From STC-113 sp964553745 (GTDB lineage: Bacteria; Patescibacteriota; Gracilibacteria; BD1-5; UBA2023), in assembly GCA_964553745.1 (NCBI GenBank), contig CAZKLD010000009.1, forward strand, positions 4,670 through 68,669: a stretch of DNA of 64,000 nt. Direction: 5' to 3'. Below the pieces are notes generated by a model that saw only the letters and a program-made list of their open reading frames with translations, had not been told where the DNA came from and did no database searches. The stretch's first letter is position 1. Each line of letters starts with the position of its first letter. Shown in pieces: positions 1-11,692 of this stretch. The translations under genes were made by a program, and so were the position numbers.

Positions 1-16
1 GCTGCATGATCGTATT

Positions 17-229
17 TTATTGAGCATATGCTTCATGATTCCAGAGATATTTAAGCAGAATGGCTAAGGCCATAAGAGAAAGTAATGAAAGATTATCAAG
101 AGCGGATTCATTTTGAAACCCTTTGCTCGATAAACCGAGAAAGCTTACACTCAGTGAGCATATTTGAATAAAATGAATAATTCTTCTTATCATCGTTTGA
201 ATCCTGATTGCATTTGCTGCTACTGTCAT
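17..229 (-). CDS. small hydrophobic protein, unknown
   Basis: A 70-codon frame from ATG to TAA that needs no recoded TGA. The middle and C-terminal part (about residues 45-62) is a hydrophobic stretch that could be one membrane segment, and a weaker hydrophobic stretch lies near residues 15-32. Both ordinary glycines use GGN. I do not recognise a family. It lies at the window edge with no visible neighbour on its left, so operon context is unknown. It could be a chance frame, although its amino-acid composition is protein-like. Confidence 0.4.
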   Translation of the reverse strand: MTVAANAIRIQTMIRRIIHFIQICSLSVSFLGLSSKGFQNESALDNLSLLSLMALAILLKYLWNHEAYAQ

Positions 230-419
230 TATCTATGAAGCTGACTGAGTTGATGTAAGAGAAATGATATTAAGCTTATTTAATTATTATACTTAATAGT
301 CCATGAATAAAAGTTACCTTGATAAAGGTATATGCATGCATTTAAAATGTTCAATGTAGATGATGTCCAAAAAAAATTAAGATTGAACCTTTTCTTAAAT
401 TATTCTTTAAAATCATCAT

Positions 420-1381
420 ATGCTTTCATTTAAAAATCATCCCCAAAAGCGGTTCATATATTTTTTCATATATATCTTCCTGTCCATGTTCTTCTCTATG
501 CTCTCATCATTCTTTTTCTTCCCTGCATTCAGATCGTATTATACATTTCCAGACAAGCAGATAATTCCAAAGAATGTAGCTGATGAAGGATTGATTACAG
601 ATATTAAGCCAATTGAGAATTCATCCGGATCAGTCAATAAAATAAAAATTGAAGCACTATTGAAGAAAAGACAGGCTCGAATCGTAAATGAAGAGGTCAA
701 ATCAACAACAGAAATAAGCTGAAAGATAATCTGAAATGAGATTGACTACATTAAAAAAGCCTTAACCGCAACTGAAAAATCCAAATTGCAATTTAAAGAT
801 AAGACTTGAGTTCCGAATATTATTTTGAATTTCAAAAATCAAAATGTCGCAAATCCTGATTATAGGTTAAAATATGAAGATATTAATCACACTATTGAAA
901 AATGACCGCAGAAGATTATTTGCTGACCTAAAAAACAGACCCTTCGGAAGCGCAAAAACACTCGTTATTTTACTCTTATATGAAACAATCGGATTATGCG
1001 AAAGCAGAAATCGCAATCGATTGATTCTCGGATAATGGCACTTATCCTTGCTTTGCCTGAACCATTGACTATTGAAAGTGATTCAAATCATGACTCGTAT
1101 GATTCAAATATGATGATGATAAGGCTTATGAGGCACTGGATTTCATAATAAAGATATTCTATAATATAGATTCTATGCTATATGTCTCAAATAGGAATAT
1201 CAGCTGAGAGCAAATCTTATATTTTCTTGAGACATGAAGTCAGAATCCGACTGAAAACATATATGAAAAATATTGACCGAAAGACATATGATCAAATAGC
1301 AAGAAGATTATAGAGCTTCTAAAAACAAAAATCAATTCGATGACAGAAGAGGATATGAAAATCATTATAGATAAACTTTAA
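420..1381 (+). pseudogene. decayed gene: signal-anchored protein with frameshift and stop
   Basis: The first part, from ATG 420, encodes an N-terminal hydrophobic anchor (about residues 12-37) followed by a charged, protein-like extracytoplasmic region with TGA at glycine positions. Near 900, after a run of A, the protein-like frame moves by one base. The new frame meets a TAA at 929-931 and then continues in good protein sequence (with TGA=Gly) to TAA at 1379-1381. One missing A plus one nonsense change would explain both breaks. Alternatively, the last part may be a separate gene starting at ATG 980, which gives 133 aa. I do not recognise the family. The next gene, a small membrane protein, starts 19 bases downstream. 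Confidence 0.5.
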
Positions 1382-1400
1382 TGCTTAATCTGTAAAAAAA

Positions 1401-1628
1401 TTGAAAGCTAAAAAAATATTCTTGTATATCCTAGCAATAATATTTTTCTTAACGGCAGCAAATTATCTTATATTCAGCCTGTTGTTAACTTGAAGCTTTT
1501 GAACGCATTCTAATATTATGACCTGAGAGGAAATATGCGATAAAGTAAAAATATGAGAAGTCTGCACTTGCTTCAAATATAATCCGCCGAAGTGTATAAT
1601 AGAAAGATCTGATTCATGAAATAAATAA
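1401..1628 (+). CDS. small membrane protein, unknown
   Basis: About 75 codons from a TTG start to TAA; the nearest in-frame stop upstream is TAA just before it, and no ATG is available in the N-terminal part. An N-terminal membrane segment (about residues 5-32) is followed by a short soluble tail with four cysteines, two of them close together in a CTC motif. TGA is used for several glycines, so the gene follows the recoded host code. It ends 30 bases before ileS and could be cotranscribed with it. Family not recognised. Confidence 0.5.
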
Positions 1629-1658
1629 TTAATTCTAAATTTTTAATCCCACTAAACC

Positions 1659-4600
1659 ATGTACCCACAAGTCAATACTAAACAGTCATTCCCGAAAATG
1701 GAAGAAAATATACTTGCTTTCTGGAAAGAGAATAAGACATTTGAAAGATCCCTGGAAATCCGCAAATGAAATGAGGAATTCTTCTTTTTCGACGGACCTC
1801 CTTTTGCTTCTTGATTGCCCCATTACGGGCATCTTCTTGGCTGAACCCTAAAAGATATCATACCAAGATATCAGACAATGAAAGGCAAGTATGTAGAGCG
1901 AAGATTCTGATGGGATTGCCATGGATTGCCAATCGAAAATATAGTAGAGAAAAAACTCTGAATATCGGGTAAGAGAGATATAGAAGAAAAAATATGAGTA
2001 TTTGAATTCAATGAGGCATGCCGCAATGATATCATGGCTTATACTGATGAATGGAGAAGGGTAGTCGAGAAAATGTGAAGATGGGTCGATATGGATAATG
2101 ATTACAAGACCATGGATACTGATTTCATGGAATCCATATGGTGGGTCTTCAAATCTCTCTATGATAAGGATTATATCTATGAATCAAAGAGAATAGTGCC
2201 GTATTGTCCTAGATGTTCAACTCCGCTTTCGAATTTTGAAGTGAATCAGGGGTATGAGGATAAGCAAGACAAATCCGTAACTGTAAAATTCAAAGTAAAA
2301 GACACTGCAAATAAATACATCCTTGCATGGACGACAACTCCTTGGACTCTACCTGCGAATTTGGGTCTTGCGGTCGGTAAGGATATAGATTATTCTGAGG
2401 TGCTGGATAAGGAATCCGGAGAGACATATGTGCTTGCTGCCGATAGGGTCGGAAGCTATTACAAGAATGAAGAAGAATATATAATCGTGAGGACTTATAA
2501 ATGAGAATGCCTTGAATGAATCAGATATGAGGCATTGTTCAATGATTTCCAATTATTAGACGAAGCCTGAGAATTGCCGAAATGACTTGAACTGGGCAAG
2601 AATGTATACTCAGTCGTGATCGGTCATCATGTTACAACCGAGAGCGGTACCGGAGTCGTACATATCGCGCCGGCTTACTGAGAGGATGATTCGATAATCG
2701 GTAAGAAAGAATGACTATGATATGTTTCTCATATCGATGATACTGGAAATGTCGAGACTTTGTCGGAATATATGTGAGTCTACGTTTTCGATTTCAATGA
2801 AACTGTCATAAAATTGCTTAAAGATAGGGGGGTTATGGTGAATATGACAACTATCGATCATTCATATCCGCATTGCTACAGATGTCATACTCCGCTTATC
2901 TACAGATGAATAAGCGCTTGGTATGTAAAAGTTGAAGAAGTTTCCGACAGGATGGTCAAGAATAATGAAGAGATAAATTGGGTTCCAGATAATATCAAAC
3001 ATTGAAGATTCGGAAAATGGATAGAGAATGCCAGAGACTGGAATATCTCCAGAAACAGATATTGGGGCTCTGCTATGCCGATCTGGAAATCAGAGGACAA
3101 GCTTGAGCAGCTCTGTGTAGGTTCAATAGAAGAGCTTTATGAGCTTAATAAAGAATTCTGACAGATAGAGAAAAGAGGGGATAAGTATTTCTATGTTGAA
3201 TTTGATATTGAGGTAGACCTTCATAAGCATTATGTAGACAAAATCAAGATCAAGAGCCCAAAAACATGAAGCACGATGTATCGTATCCCAGAGGTTCTCG
3301 ATTGCTGGTTCGAATCAGGATCCATGCCTTATGCGAGCAAACATTATCCTTTTGCAGATAAGGAGAATTTCAAATACCCTGGTGAATTCATCGCTGAGTG
3401 AATAGACCAGACAAGAGGTTGGTTCTATACCCTTTTGGTGTTGTGAACACTGCTTTTTGATAGAACTCCATTCTTGAATGTTATCGTAAACTGAATGGTT
3501 CTTGCAGAAGATTGAAAGAAGATGAGCAAGTCACTCAATAATTACCCAGATCCGGAATTGCTGATATCAAAACATTGAGCAGATGCTATAAGATTCTATA
3601 TGATGAATTCTTGAGCAGTAAGAGCTGAGGATATGAAATTCTCCGAAGCCTGAGTCGAGGAGACGATAAAAAAAGTCATACTCCCTTTCTGGAACACTTA
3701 CGCATTTTTCACGACTTATGCAAATATCGACAATTTCAGCTGCGAGGATGGAGATATATACAAACATCTGGATGATCCTAATTTCAACAATCTTGATAAA
3801 TGGATGCTATCGACTCTGAATGAGCTTATAAAAGAGGTCACAGAATGATTCGATTCATATGACTTGAATGCAGTCACTAGGCCGATTGTCAGCTTCATGG
3901 ACAATCTTACTAACTGGTATATCAGACGTTCTAGAAGGAGATTCTGGAAATCAGAAAACGATAATGACAAGATGCTCGCTTATAAGACTCTTTATCAAGT
4001 CCTTGTTGATACTGCAAAAGTCATAGCTCCGCTAGTTCCTTTTGTCACTGAGGAGGTCTTCAAGTGACTCACAAACAAGGAATCGGTCCATCTGGAACTT
4101 TTCCCGGAATACAGGTCTGATATCATCGATCTGCAACTGAATTCTGATATGGATAAGGCACAGAAGATAATCAATCTTTGACTTGCCCTCAGATGAAGCA
4201 AGAAGATAAGAGTCAGACAACCGCTCTCATCAATTACAATCTGAGAGGAGCTGAGCTCTTATTACATGGAAATCATAAAAGAAGAATTGAATGTGAAGGA
4301 GGTGATTGTAGCAGACATGTGAAGCATCGCAAAGAAAATCTGCAAGCCGAACGCTCGCCTTATCGGTCCTAGATTCGGAGCTAAAGTCCAAGATATAATC
4401 AGAGAAGCAAAAGCCGGTAATTTCATCGAACTTGATGATGGATGAGTCAAGGTTGGGGAGTATGAGCTTATGAAATGAGAATTCGAGATTGCATATGAAG
4501 TATCAGAAACGAGCACTGCCGATATCCAAGCATGATTCTCAATGGTTATTGCCATGGACACTGTCGTTACCGATGAACTTCTGACTGAGGGTTATACAAG

Positions 4601-4829
4601 GGATATAATCAGATCAATCCAAGATGCCCGCAAGGAAGCCGGATATAATGTTTCTGACAGAATCACCCTCAATCTGATATGAGATATGAGAGACAGGATT
4701 CTCGAAAAATTTCAATCCTACATCGAGTCAGAGACTCTCTCAATCATATCGGACGACCTTACGTCAGGCGATATCACTAAGGAAATAGATCTTGATGAAG
4801 TTAAATTCCAGATAATACTAAAGAGATAA
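1659..4829 (+). CDS. ileS: isoleucyl-tRNA synthetase
   Basis: Charges tRNA-Ile with isoleucine in the cytoplasm. Reading TGA as glycine gives one continuous 1056-aa protein, the normal length for the family. The class I signature HYGH is at residues 55-58 and KMSKS at 621-625. The editing (CP1) domain lies between them, with the typical AWTTTPWTLPAN stretch. A DWNISRNRYWG-type segment follows, then the C-terminal anticodon-binding region. TGA codes conserved glycines, for example in the FASGLPHYGH region and in the WDCHGLP segment. This makes the gene one of the clearest demonstrations of the recoded UGA. The start ATG has no Shine-Dalgarno; the leader is A/T-rich. A strong intrinsic terminator follows 15 bases after the stop. 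Confidence 0.97.
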
Positions 4830-4844
4830 TCATAATCCAAATTT

Positions 4845-4875
4845 AAATAAACCTTCCGTACGGAAGGTTTATTTT
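4845..4875. terminator. bidirectional intrinsic terminator after ileS
   Basis: A long perfect stem with arms built around AAACCTTCCG and CGGAAGGTTT, flanked by A-run and T-run. It lies between the converging ileS and the small minus-strand gene at 4882-5010, and can serve both strands. Confidence 0.85.
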
Positions 4876-4881
4876 TTGTTT

Positions 4882-5010
4882 TTATAGCTTGTCATTTATG
4901 TTCATTCGTGCCTTTATGAGCAGAAACCTATTTTCCGGTGTCAGGCCGCTTAGGGGCTCTAGATCATTACCCGGGTCATTGTCTATGATATATGAAGAAG
5001 TATTTCTCAT
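4882..5010 (-). CDS. small protein, unknown (42 aa)
   Basis: A 42-aa frame from ATG to TAA, preceded by an A/T-rich leader like other genes here and followed at once by the shared terminator. The sequence is hydrophilic, with a DNDPGNDLEPLSGLTPENRF stretch that looks like a folded small protein rather than noise. It is convergent with ileS. Family not recognised, and no TGA codon tests the code. Confidence 0.45.
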   Translation of the reverse strand: MRNTSSYIIDNDPGNDLEPLSGLTPENRFLLIKARMNINDKL

Positions 5011-5206
5011 AACAATTTTATTATTCTAATACGTGCTGATATTATACTGCTCATGTATTAAATTATCCTTAAGCTACAATTTTTTTATCTCATTTCGGCT
5101 TGCATATTTTTTAGCTTCAGCCGTACTTTACTTTATCATGAAAAATCATATACTGAGAACCTAGTCATAAAGGCTTTTTTCTTTAAATTAAAATTTAAAA
5201 TAAAAA

Positions 5207-6913
5207 ATGAACTCGATCATATTAAAGATATTGGCAGAATTTCTGCCGGAAATAAAAGAAAACAATCTAGAAAACATCTTAACGGTGCCGCCTAATGAGA
5301 ATTTGTGAGATATCTCCATCCCTTGTTTTCCATTCGCACAGATACTTGTGATAAATCCTGCACAGGCTGCAAGCAACTTTGCAAAGAGGTTCGACGGCAA
5401 TAAGGATATATCTGCAAAAGTGATGGGGCCGTATCTGAATCTGACATTTTCTGATTGATATTTATGGTGAGAATTTCAGAAATCAGAATTATTATCTCCA
5501 GGATATGAAAAAAACCAGAAGGTCATGGTAGAATTCTCTTCTCCGAATACAAACAAGCCTCAGCATTTATGACACGTAAGGACTAATCTGATCTGAATGT
5601 CTTTGTCGAATATCCTTAAGAGAGATTGATATGATGTTGTCAGATGCAGCCTCTGCAACGACAGATGAATAGCGATTTGCAAATCCATGATCGCCTATAA
5701 ATACCTCTGAGAAGGGAAGACTCCTGTGGATGTCGGGATGAAATGAGATCACTTCGTCGGAGATTTCTATGTAAGATATGCTGAACTCGGTGCATTATTA
5801 GGAGTGGAAAGAATTGAAGCCGAAACTACTGAGATGTTGCAAAAATGGGAAGCATGAGATGAAGAAGTCAAGAAATTATGGAGAGTGATGAATGATTGGA
5901 CATTAGCAGGATGGGATGTCACCTACAAGAAGATGTGATGCGAATTTGATGTCGTATATTATGAATCAGACACATATCAGGACGGTAAAGACATAGTATC
6001 CGAATGACTGAAAAAATGAGTTTTCGGAAAGAAAGAGAATTGAGCCATATTCGCCGATCTCTCAAATTATTCTTTATGAGAGAAGATTCTCCAGAGATGA
6101 GACGGGACTTCAATCTACATAACCCAAGACATCTGAACTACTCTCAGGAAATTCAAAGAGCATTCGCTTGATAAGTCGGTTTGGGTTGTGGCAAATGAGC
6201 AAGATCATCATTTCAAATGCCTATTTGCGATACTCGATATGCTCGGCTATACAGAAATCGCCAAAAATTGCTATCACTTAAGCTATTGATATATCTCACT
6301 TCCGTCAGGCAGGATGAAATCAAGGGAATGAACTGTGGTCGATGCAGATTGACTAATTGAAGAGCTTGAGCTTATGTCTCAGGAAATAATGAAAGAGCAC
6401 GACACAGAGATATCCCAAGAAGAACTCCTCAGGAAAACAGATATAATAGCAATGGCGGCGCTAAAATTCTTCATTCTTCAATACGGATCATCCAAGGATT
6501 TTGTCTTTGACCCTAAGGCTTCAATAAGCTTTGAGGGGAAGACCTGACCTTATATCCTCTATTCTTATGCCAGGATAAAATCAATCTTGAAAAAAGCTTG
6601 AGTAACCGAAGAGAACTTAAGCTCAGATATCTCATTGTCTTTCTTGGCTTCCCAGGAAAGGCTTCTTATGAAGGATCTGTTGAATTATCCAGAAGCCATC
6701 AGAACTGCATCAAAAGATTATGAACCTTCAATTCTTGTAAAATACCTATATGAGCTTGCCCAGGATTTCAATACTTTCTACCATCATCTGCCTATAATGA
6801 ATGAGGAAGACCAGACCATAAAGAATTCCAGATTGTATCTGATAATCAAAGTAGCAGAAGTCCTCAAAGACGGATTATGACTATTATGAATCGATACGCT
6901 TGAAAGGATGTAA
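5207..6913 (+). CDS. argS: arginyl-tRNA synthetase
   Basis: Charges tRNA-Arg with arginine. The protein is 568 aa when TGA is Gly. The N-terminal additional domain is followed by the class I signature region (FSSPNTNKPQHLGHVRTN: HLGH with TGA for the glycine) and then the catalytic core. The segment SLPSGRMKSREGTVV stands where ArgRS normally carries its degenerate KMSKS loop. The DALR-type anticodon-binding domain closes the protein, with the usual TGPYILYSYARIKSI helix before it. No Shine-Dalgarno is seen before the ATG. The next gene begins 22 bases after the stop, so argS and the PhnA-like gene probably form one unit ending at the terminator near 7182. Confidence 0.96.
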
Positions 6914-6935
6914 TTTAAATCATTAATTTTTCAAT

Positions 6936-7175
6936 ATGCCGAATAATGAATGGGGTTGGGATGATGAGTCATCCTCTGATATGATTGTCAAGGACTGCAA
7001 TTGAACCATCCTTGCAAATTGAGACACTGTTGCTGCAATCAAAGACCTTAAGGTCAAATGATGAGCTGACATCAAGAGATGAGATAAATTCAAGAACATC
7101 AGACTCACTGATAATGCAGAAGAGATCGAATCCTGAAAGATGGTACTCCGGACTGAATTCTTCAAAAAAGTCTAA
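6936..7175 (+). CDS. PhnA-domain protein (YjdM-like), lacking the zinc ribbon
   Basis: A 79-aa protein whose core (VKDCNGTILANGDTVAAIKD, then a KVKGGADIKRGDKFKNIRL segment) matches the small beta-rich PhnA/YjdM domain. TGA codes for six or more of its glycines, including a doubled one. The N-terminal zinc ribbon found in many PhnA proteins is absent, so this is the short form. Despite the name, PhnA-domain proteins are not phosphonate enzymes in general and their role is unclear. The gene follows argS directly and ends 7 bases before an intrinsic terminator. Confidence 0.8.
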
Positions 7176-7181
7176 CAAAGC

Positions 7182-7208
7182 AAAAATGCCTCTTAAGAGG
7201 CATTTTTG
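7182..7208 (+). terminator. intrinsic terminator after argS-phnA
   Basis: Perfect hairpin AAAAATGCCTC / GAGGCATTTTT with a TTAA loop and a T-run, directly after the PhnA-like gene. Confidence 0.85.
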
Positions 7209-7214
7209 TTTTGT

Positions 7215-8000
7215 GACTGTCATCATCCTGTGGGAAGAATTGTCATTTCGAACGCAGAGAGAAATCCTTTAATGATAAATGCACCCCTCATCCCCGACCC
7301 CTCTGCCCCAGGGCATACTCTCTGGCTCCGCCATTCACCTTATCCCGATAGGAGAGGAGGGCTGTCATTTCAAATGCAATGAGAAACCCTTTAATGATTC
7401 ATTAAACATGACAATCAACTTTATACTAAAATGGATTTCTCATTCGCTATCGCTCTTTCGAAATGACAATGCTTTTTATCATTTATGCCTCTCCGGAAAT
7501 GAAAGGGGTTGAGCAAGAAAATATATCATTAATGATTATCATTCGCCATATCACGTGAGTAAGCCGAACAGGAATATGTAAATGCAGTAACCCATCCGCC
7601 CTCCGGGCACCTTCCCTAAATTAGGGAAGGAATAGCTTCGAATCACAAAATCATTAATCATCACATATCCATTCACTCAGCGGAACGTCCGGAGGACAGG
7701 GAGCGAAGATGAAACACCCAAGAACTGTTCCGAGAGGGGTTTGGGGGCGGAATCGTCCGCGAAACCTCCTTATCTGTGACATCCTGTAAGATGGCGTTTC
7801 CGACCCCAATGCTTTTTGCATACTTTTTTGCATAAAAAAGTATGGATGTAAATTCATTAATGAATAATGATTAAGATGATGAATGCATAATGATTAATGA
7901 GGTGGATTCCCGATCAAGCCGGGAATGACAAAATAAATGATGAACGTGTAATGATTAATGAGGTAGATACATTCGACTCCGAAAAATTATGATTAAGACC
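7215..8000. repeat. gene-free region with dispersed and inverted repeats
   Basis: No convincing gene. The stretch holds related short sequences. A unit of the form GTCATTTCGAACGCAGAGAG..CCTTTAATGA appears at 7243-7276 and in a diverged copy at 7365-7398. An inverted relative, ending TCTTTCGAAATGAC, lies near 7431-7466. A palindromic CCTTCCCTAAATTAGGGAAGG lies near 7610-7630, a TATGC-rich palindrome near 7818-7845, and AATGATTAATGAGGT occurs twice (about 7890 and 7950) next to a CCCG...CGGG inverted pair. Local GC is higher than in nearby genes. These resemble the non-coding intergenic repeats of other bacterial genomes. I see no open reading frame with protein character, even with TGA as Gly. 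Confidence 0.6.
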
Positions 8001-8912
8001 CTAATAATTCTGTTTTAAAAAATCCACAAGATCATAGTGCTTCGGCTCAAATCATAAAGATGCAATCTTGCTTATATCCAAAACCTTATTCAGAGTAAAA
8101 AGGTCTGCATAGTAGCTGAATATATTCTCACTCCATAGCCTTCAGATGCTAATTGCAGATTCTGGCATATGGATTATTCCTGATTTTGCGAATCTGGTTT
8201 TGATAATTTCAAAAATTTCACCCATTTTGATGGCTTCAGGATCTGAAATATTATAGACTTGCCTATTATCCCGCTGGTTCTCAATAAGAAATAAGATTGC
8301 TGAACATAGATTGTTTATATGAGTAATCGAAGTAAGATTTTCTCAATGTCAAAACATGCACAGCCTATTGAATAATGATGCTTGCAAAATAGATGGGATA
8401 AGGATTCTATCTCATTTTCAGTAGATTGCCCTCGGCCTTAATATCGTGAGCTTTTTTGATGCTTCAAACTTTTTCAAATACTCTTGTTCCGCAAGGAATT
8501 TTGTCAGAGCATAGCTATTTTTCAGTGAACCTTCATTTATAGCTTGGCTTTCTTTTAGTACTCAATCAAGTCATTGATACACGGATGAGGTTGATACGAC
8601 AATGCAATGTTCAGAATTGTTCGCCAATTCTAGGACATTCTGGACACTATTTGCGTTATTTTTCATCATTTCTCAGAGGGGATATTTCCAATTGGTTTCG
8701 CTTGCGGAGCTTATGAAAACATCAAACTGCTGATTCCTCAGGTTCGAGTCAATCCTACGGGTTATATCCCACTTAATGTACTTTATCTTATCAGATCAAA
8801 AAGAAAAATTCTCTCTCCTTCAAAATGCAGTAACCTCATCTCATCTTGAGCTGAAGAGATTTACCAGATGCTGTCAGACGAATCATGTTGATCATGTGAT
8901 TGCTACTTTCAT
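8001..8912 (-). CDS. NAD(P)-dependent epimerase/reductase, OleD-like short-chain dehydrogenase
   Basis: A 303-aa extended short-chain dehydrogenase. The N-terminal Rossmann motif is GSTGFVG (both the first glycine and later ones written TGA), followed by the catalytic Ser region (STSSVYQG) and YALTK, the Tyr/Lys pair. In the olefin pathway OleD reduces a 2-alkyl-3-ketoacyl product to the beta-hydroxy acid; here that is inference from neighbours. It is the last gene of a five-gene minus-strand operon, and its ATG lies inside the 3' end of the ligase gene (10-base overlap), indicating translational coupling. It could equally be a sugar-nucleotide or sterol-type epimerase; the fold is sure, the substrate is not. 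Confidence 0.8.
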
Positions 8913-10453
8913 ATTGAATTCAGATAATTATTTTTAAGCATTTCCTTATTTATCTTTTTTTGCCTTCAGGCGCAAGGGATTCTTGTAAAATGTATCCTGT
9001 CAGGAATAGCAAAGCTATCGATTGAATATTTTCAATTTGAAATAGAGCTCATTATGTATTTTTCGAATTTAGCATTTCAACTGACATCATCTTCCGTCTC
9101 AATGCATAATACTATTTCCTCATCTTGTTTGTCCTCATTCCAGATCCCTATAAGCGAAGCGATCTTGATTCAGGGGATATCGTTAATGGTTTTCTCATAT
9201 AGTGTTGGGTATATGTTATATTCCTTTCTGATAATCATATCCTTTTTCCTTCAGAGCATCGTTATGAGCTTCTTTCATCAGGAATCTATGATTTCAGCCA
9301 AGTCTCATGTATTTATCCAGTCAATATCATGCCCGTCTCACATATATCTCGACAATCAATGCTTTCATTTCACCATTAATTCATCATCCTTTATAGTCAG
9401 TGATATTGAATTTATCGGATATCCGAGTATGTCTCATTTGACGCTTTTAGAAAGCTCAATTTTTTCATTGCCCTCAATGATCGCGATAGGTAAAATCTCT
9501 GTCATTCAATAGATGCTGTAAACATTGATCCCAGTTTTCGCATACTCATAAAATTTTGACAGGAATCAAGCATAGACCGGTGCTGATCAAAAGAAAATAT
9601 ATTTCAGGCAATCCGGAATCATAATCTTTTTGCGCAAAATATCAGCAAATCTGTATGGTGGAGAGAAAATTGTATCGGCATTATTTTCACGTATGGCCTT
9701 TATTAGCCTTTTGTCTGAGAAACCCGTTCTTCCTGCAATCACTCTTTTGTAATTCATCAGGCCCAGTAAGATGAATTGAGGTAAATCAGCATATAATACC
9801 TTTGTATTTTTAGAAATTTCAGAAACTTCTTTCAGCATATTGTATAGCGATTCCAGCGAATGTGTCACTCACTTCGGTTCACTCGTGGTTCATCAGGTGA
9901 AGACTATTATCGCATCTTCTTTTTCGTTTCTCATTTCATATTCAATCTCTTTTTGATCCGATGTGTTATGGAATTCGAATTCTTTTATCTGTTTTTTTAA
10001 TAAAAAACCTCTTCACATTGATACGATTCGCATACCCATAATATTATAGGGGTCGGGCAATCAAAAGTAATTCATGAATCTATCAGAAAAGGGAACCGAC
10101 AGCAATATGGGATCATAGAATCAGACCTTCGGCTTAAGCTTTAAAATTTTTTTGTTGCAGCTTTCGGTTCACATCGAGGGATCAAGCAATGCGAATCTTC
10201 ATCAGGCGATTAGTGCTCAGAGAACTATTATAGAATAATAAATCGGATTTCTGGTAAAGCCGATAACGGTATCTCATTTATTGAAGTCACACTCTTGTTT
10301 CAGGAAAATGGCGATTTGCTTTGCCTTGTCTGCATATTCTCCATAAGTGATTTCTTGTCATGTGTAAGAATCCTTTATGGCAATCTCTTCGAAATGCTCA
10401 TTCGATGAAATGATTCTTCTTATCAGCTCAGAAGTATATAATTTCATTTTCAT
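8903..10453 (-). CDS. AMP-forming acyl ligase, OleC-like
   Basis: A 516-aa member of the adenylate-forming (ANL) superfamily. Visible motifs in order: the phosphate loop FTGGTTSEPKGV near residue 190 (glycines mostly TGA), the adenine-binding GSAPVY, YGMTE, the ribose-binding NTGDLAEI, and the hinge GRKKDMII near the C-terminal domain. It would activate a carboxylic acid as an acyl-AMP. In ole clusters, OleC converts a beta-hydroxy acid to a beta-lactone. No carrier-protein domain is attached. A second ATG two codons downstream (10447) is possible. It follows the ATP-grasp gene after 32 bases and overlaps the reductase gene. Confidence 0.85.
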
Positions 10454-10485
10454 ATTAGGTAAAATTATTTCGGCAAATCCTTATC

Positions 10486-11691
10486 TCAATTGTATTCGAT
10501 ATCATCTGTCATGCAATCTGTGATTTTCTTCTTTTTGGCGATAGCCTCGCGCACATAACAAAAATAGTCATATATCTGATAAAAGAAAGGCAATCTGTCA
10601 TTTTTGGCATAGACAATATCTTCTGATTTGAAAATTGAAGACAAGAATGGCCTTAATTTGCCGCTGAAGATGAATTCATTCATCGTGAAGAATAAGATAA
10701 GCTTAAATGACTTATCCTGATATGATGGGGTCAATACGGTATCAGATTCTCATCATCTCTCCATGGAATCCAGAAATTTCAATCTGAAATCTTCACTGTC
10801 TGCAAAAAGGTGGACTCAGCTGGTTGTTCTTGGGTTGCACTCAATGATATGTATACCATCATCATTCTTTATCAGGTCAAATGCGATCTGCCCATGGAAT
10901 CATGTCTGATGTCAGAATTTCGTCAAGAAATCGATAATCTCATCCGTACGATATGATTCAAATGAGATTCATGATCAGTTTCAGTGTGTCAGATTATTCT
11001 TATATGATGAGTGGATCATCAGTTTTCCATGCGAAAACACGGAATAGGTGCAAACTTGGGTTCATTGTATGTATTCCTGCAATATCAGCTTATTATCAGG
11101 ATTGGAATTGAAATTTCCAATAGGCATATCAGGTATTGCATTGCTTGCTATATTGGTGCCGAATCTGGAAAACTCATTCTTAAGCACATATTTGTATGCC
11201 GGATTGTCTCTTAAAAATGATTCAACTTCAGATATGCTCATAAAGATGCGGGTCTCAGGAACGTGTATTCTGTCGTCTAAAGGAAGGATATGGGCATATT
11301 CGAATTTTGAATGAAGCTTTTTCAGCAGTGGGAAATCGGAGCAGAAGACTTTGCAATCGCTATTGTCTTCTATGAAATCTTTTATGTATGAAATATAAAA
11401 GATTTCCTCGCAAGTCGGGATGAGATAGCTGACCGAATTATCGTTTATGATATTCAGGATTCTGGTTTTATATTCATTTATATCGATTTTAGGCGATGGA
11501 AGCAAGAATGATTTTTTTGTGTATCTTGAAACATTGGAAAGCGCATGATTTTTTGAATCGGCCGAAAAAACATCATTCTGATCTCACAGGATCCGAATGA
11601 GCTCAAGAGCAACGTAAGATCTTCATGAAGTTATGAGGATGTTGTCCCTATTTCATGTTTTTCAATTCATATCATTTCAGATTTTTTCCAT
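10486..11691 (-). CDS. ATP-grasp ligase
   Basis: A 401-aa protein with an N-terminal Rossmann-like pre-ATP-grasp domain (NILITSGRSYVALELIRIL) and the ATP-grasp core. Metal- and ATP-binding residues are seen in HGQIAFDLIKNDDGIHIIEC followed directly by NPRTTS, the ECNPRTTSG-type signature. Such enzymes join a carboxylate to an amine or thiol through an acyl phosphate; PylC, carbamoyl-phosphate synthase and RiPP ligases are relatives. Its ATG is one base after the TAG of the upstream acyltransferase-like gene, so the two are coupled. An ATP-grasp enzyme is not part of the canonical oleABCD set and suggests a different, amide- or ester-containing product. Confidence 0.8.
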
Positions 11692-11692
11692 T

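Noticed and set aside
2091..2504. A 137-aa standard-code open frame
   Set aside because: It is an internal fragment of IleRS between two TGA codons that encode glycine.
7654..7857. A 67-aa minus-strand open frame rich in Arg and Pro
   Set aside because: It lies wholly in the repeat cluster, has no ribosome site and its composition follows the repeat sequences.
9054..9512. A 152-aa plus-strand open frame rich in Ser and Phe
   Set aside because: Antisense shadow of the OleC-like ligase; the Ser-rich bias comes from reading Glu/Lys-rich codons in reverse.
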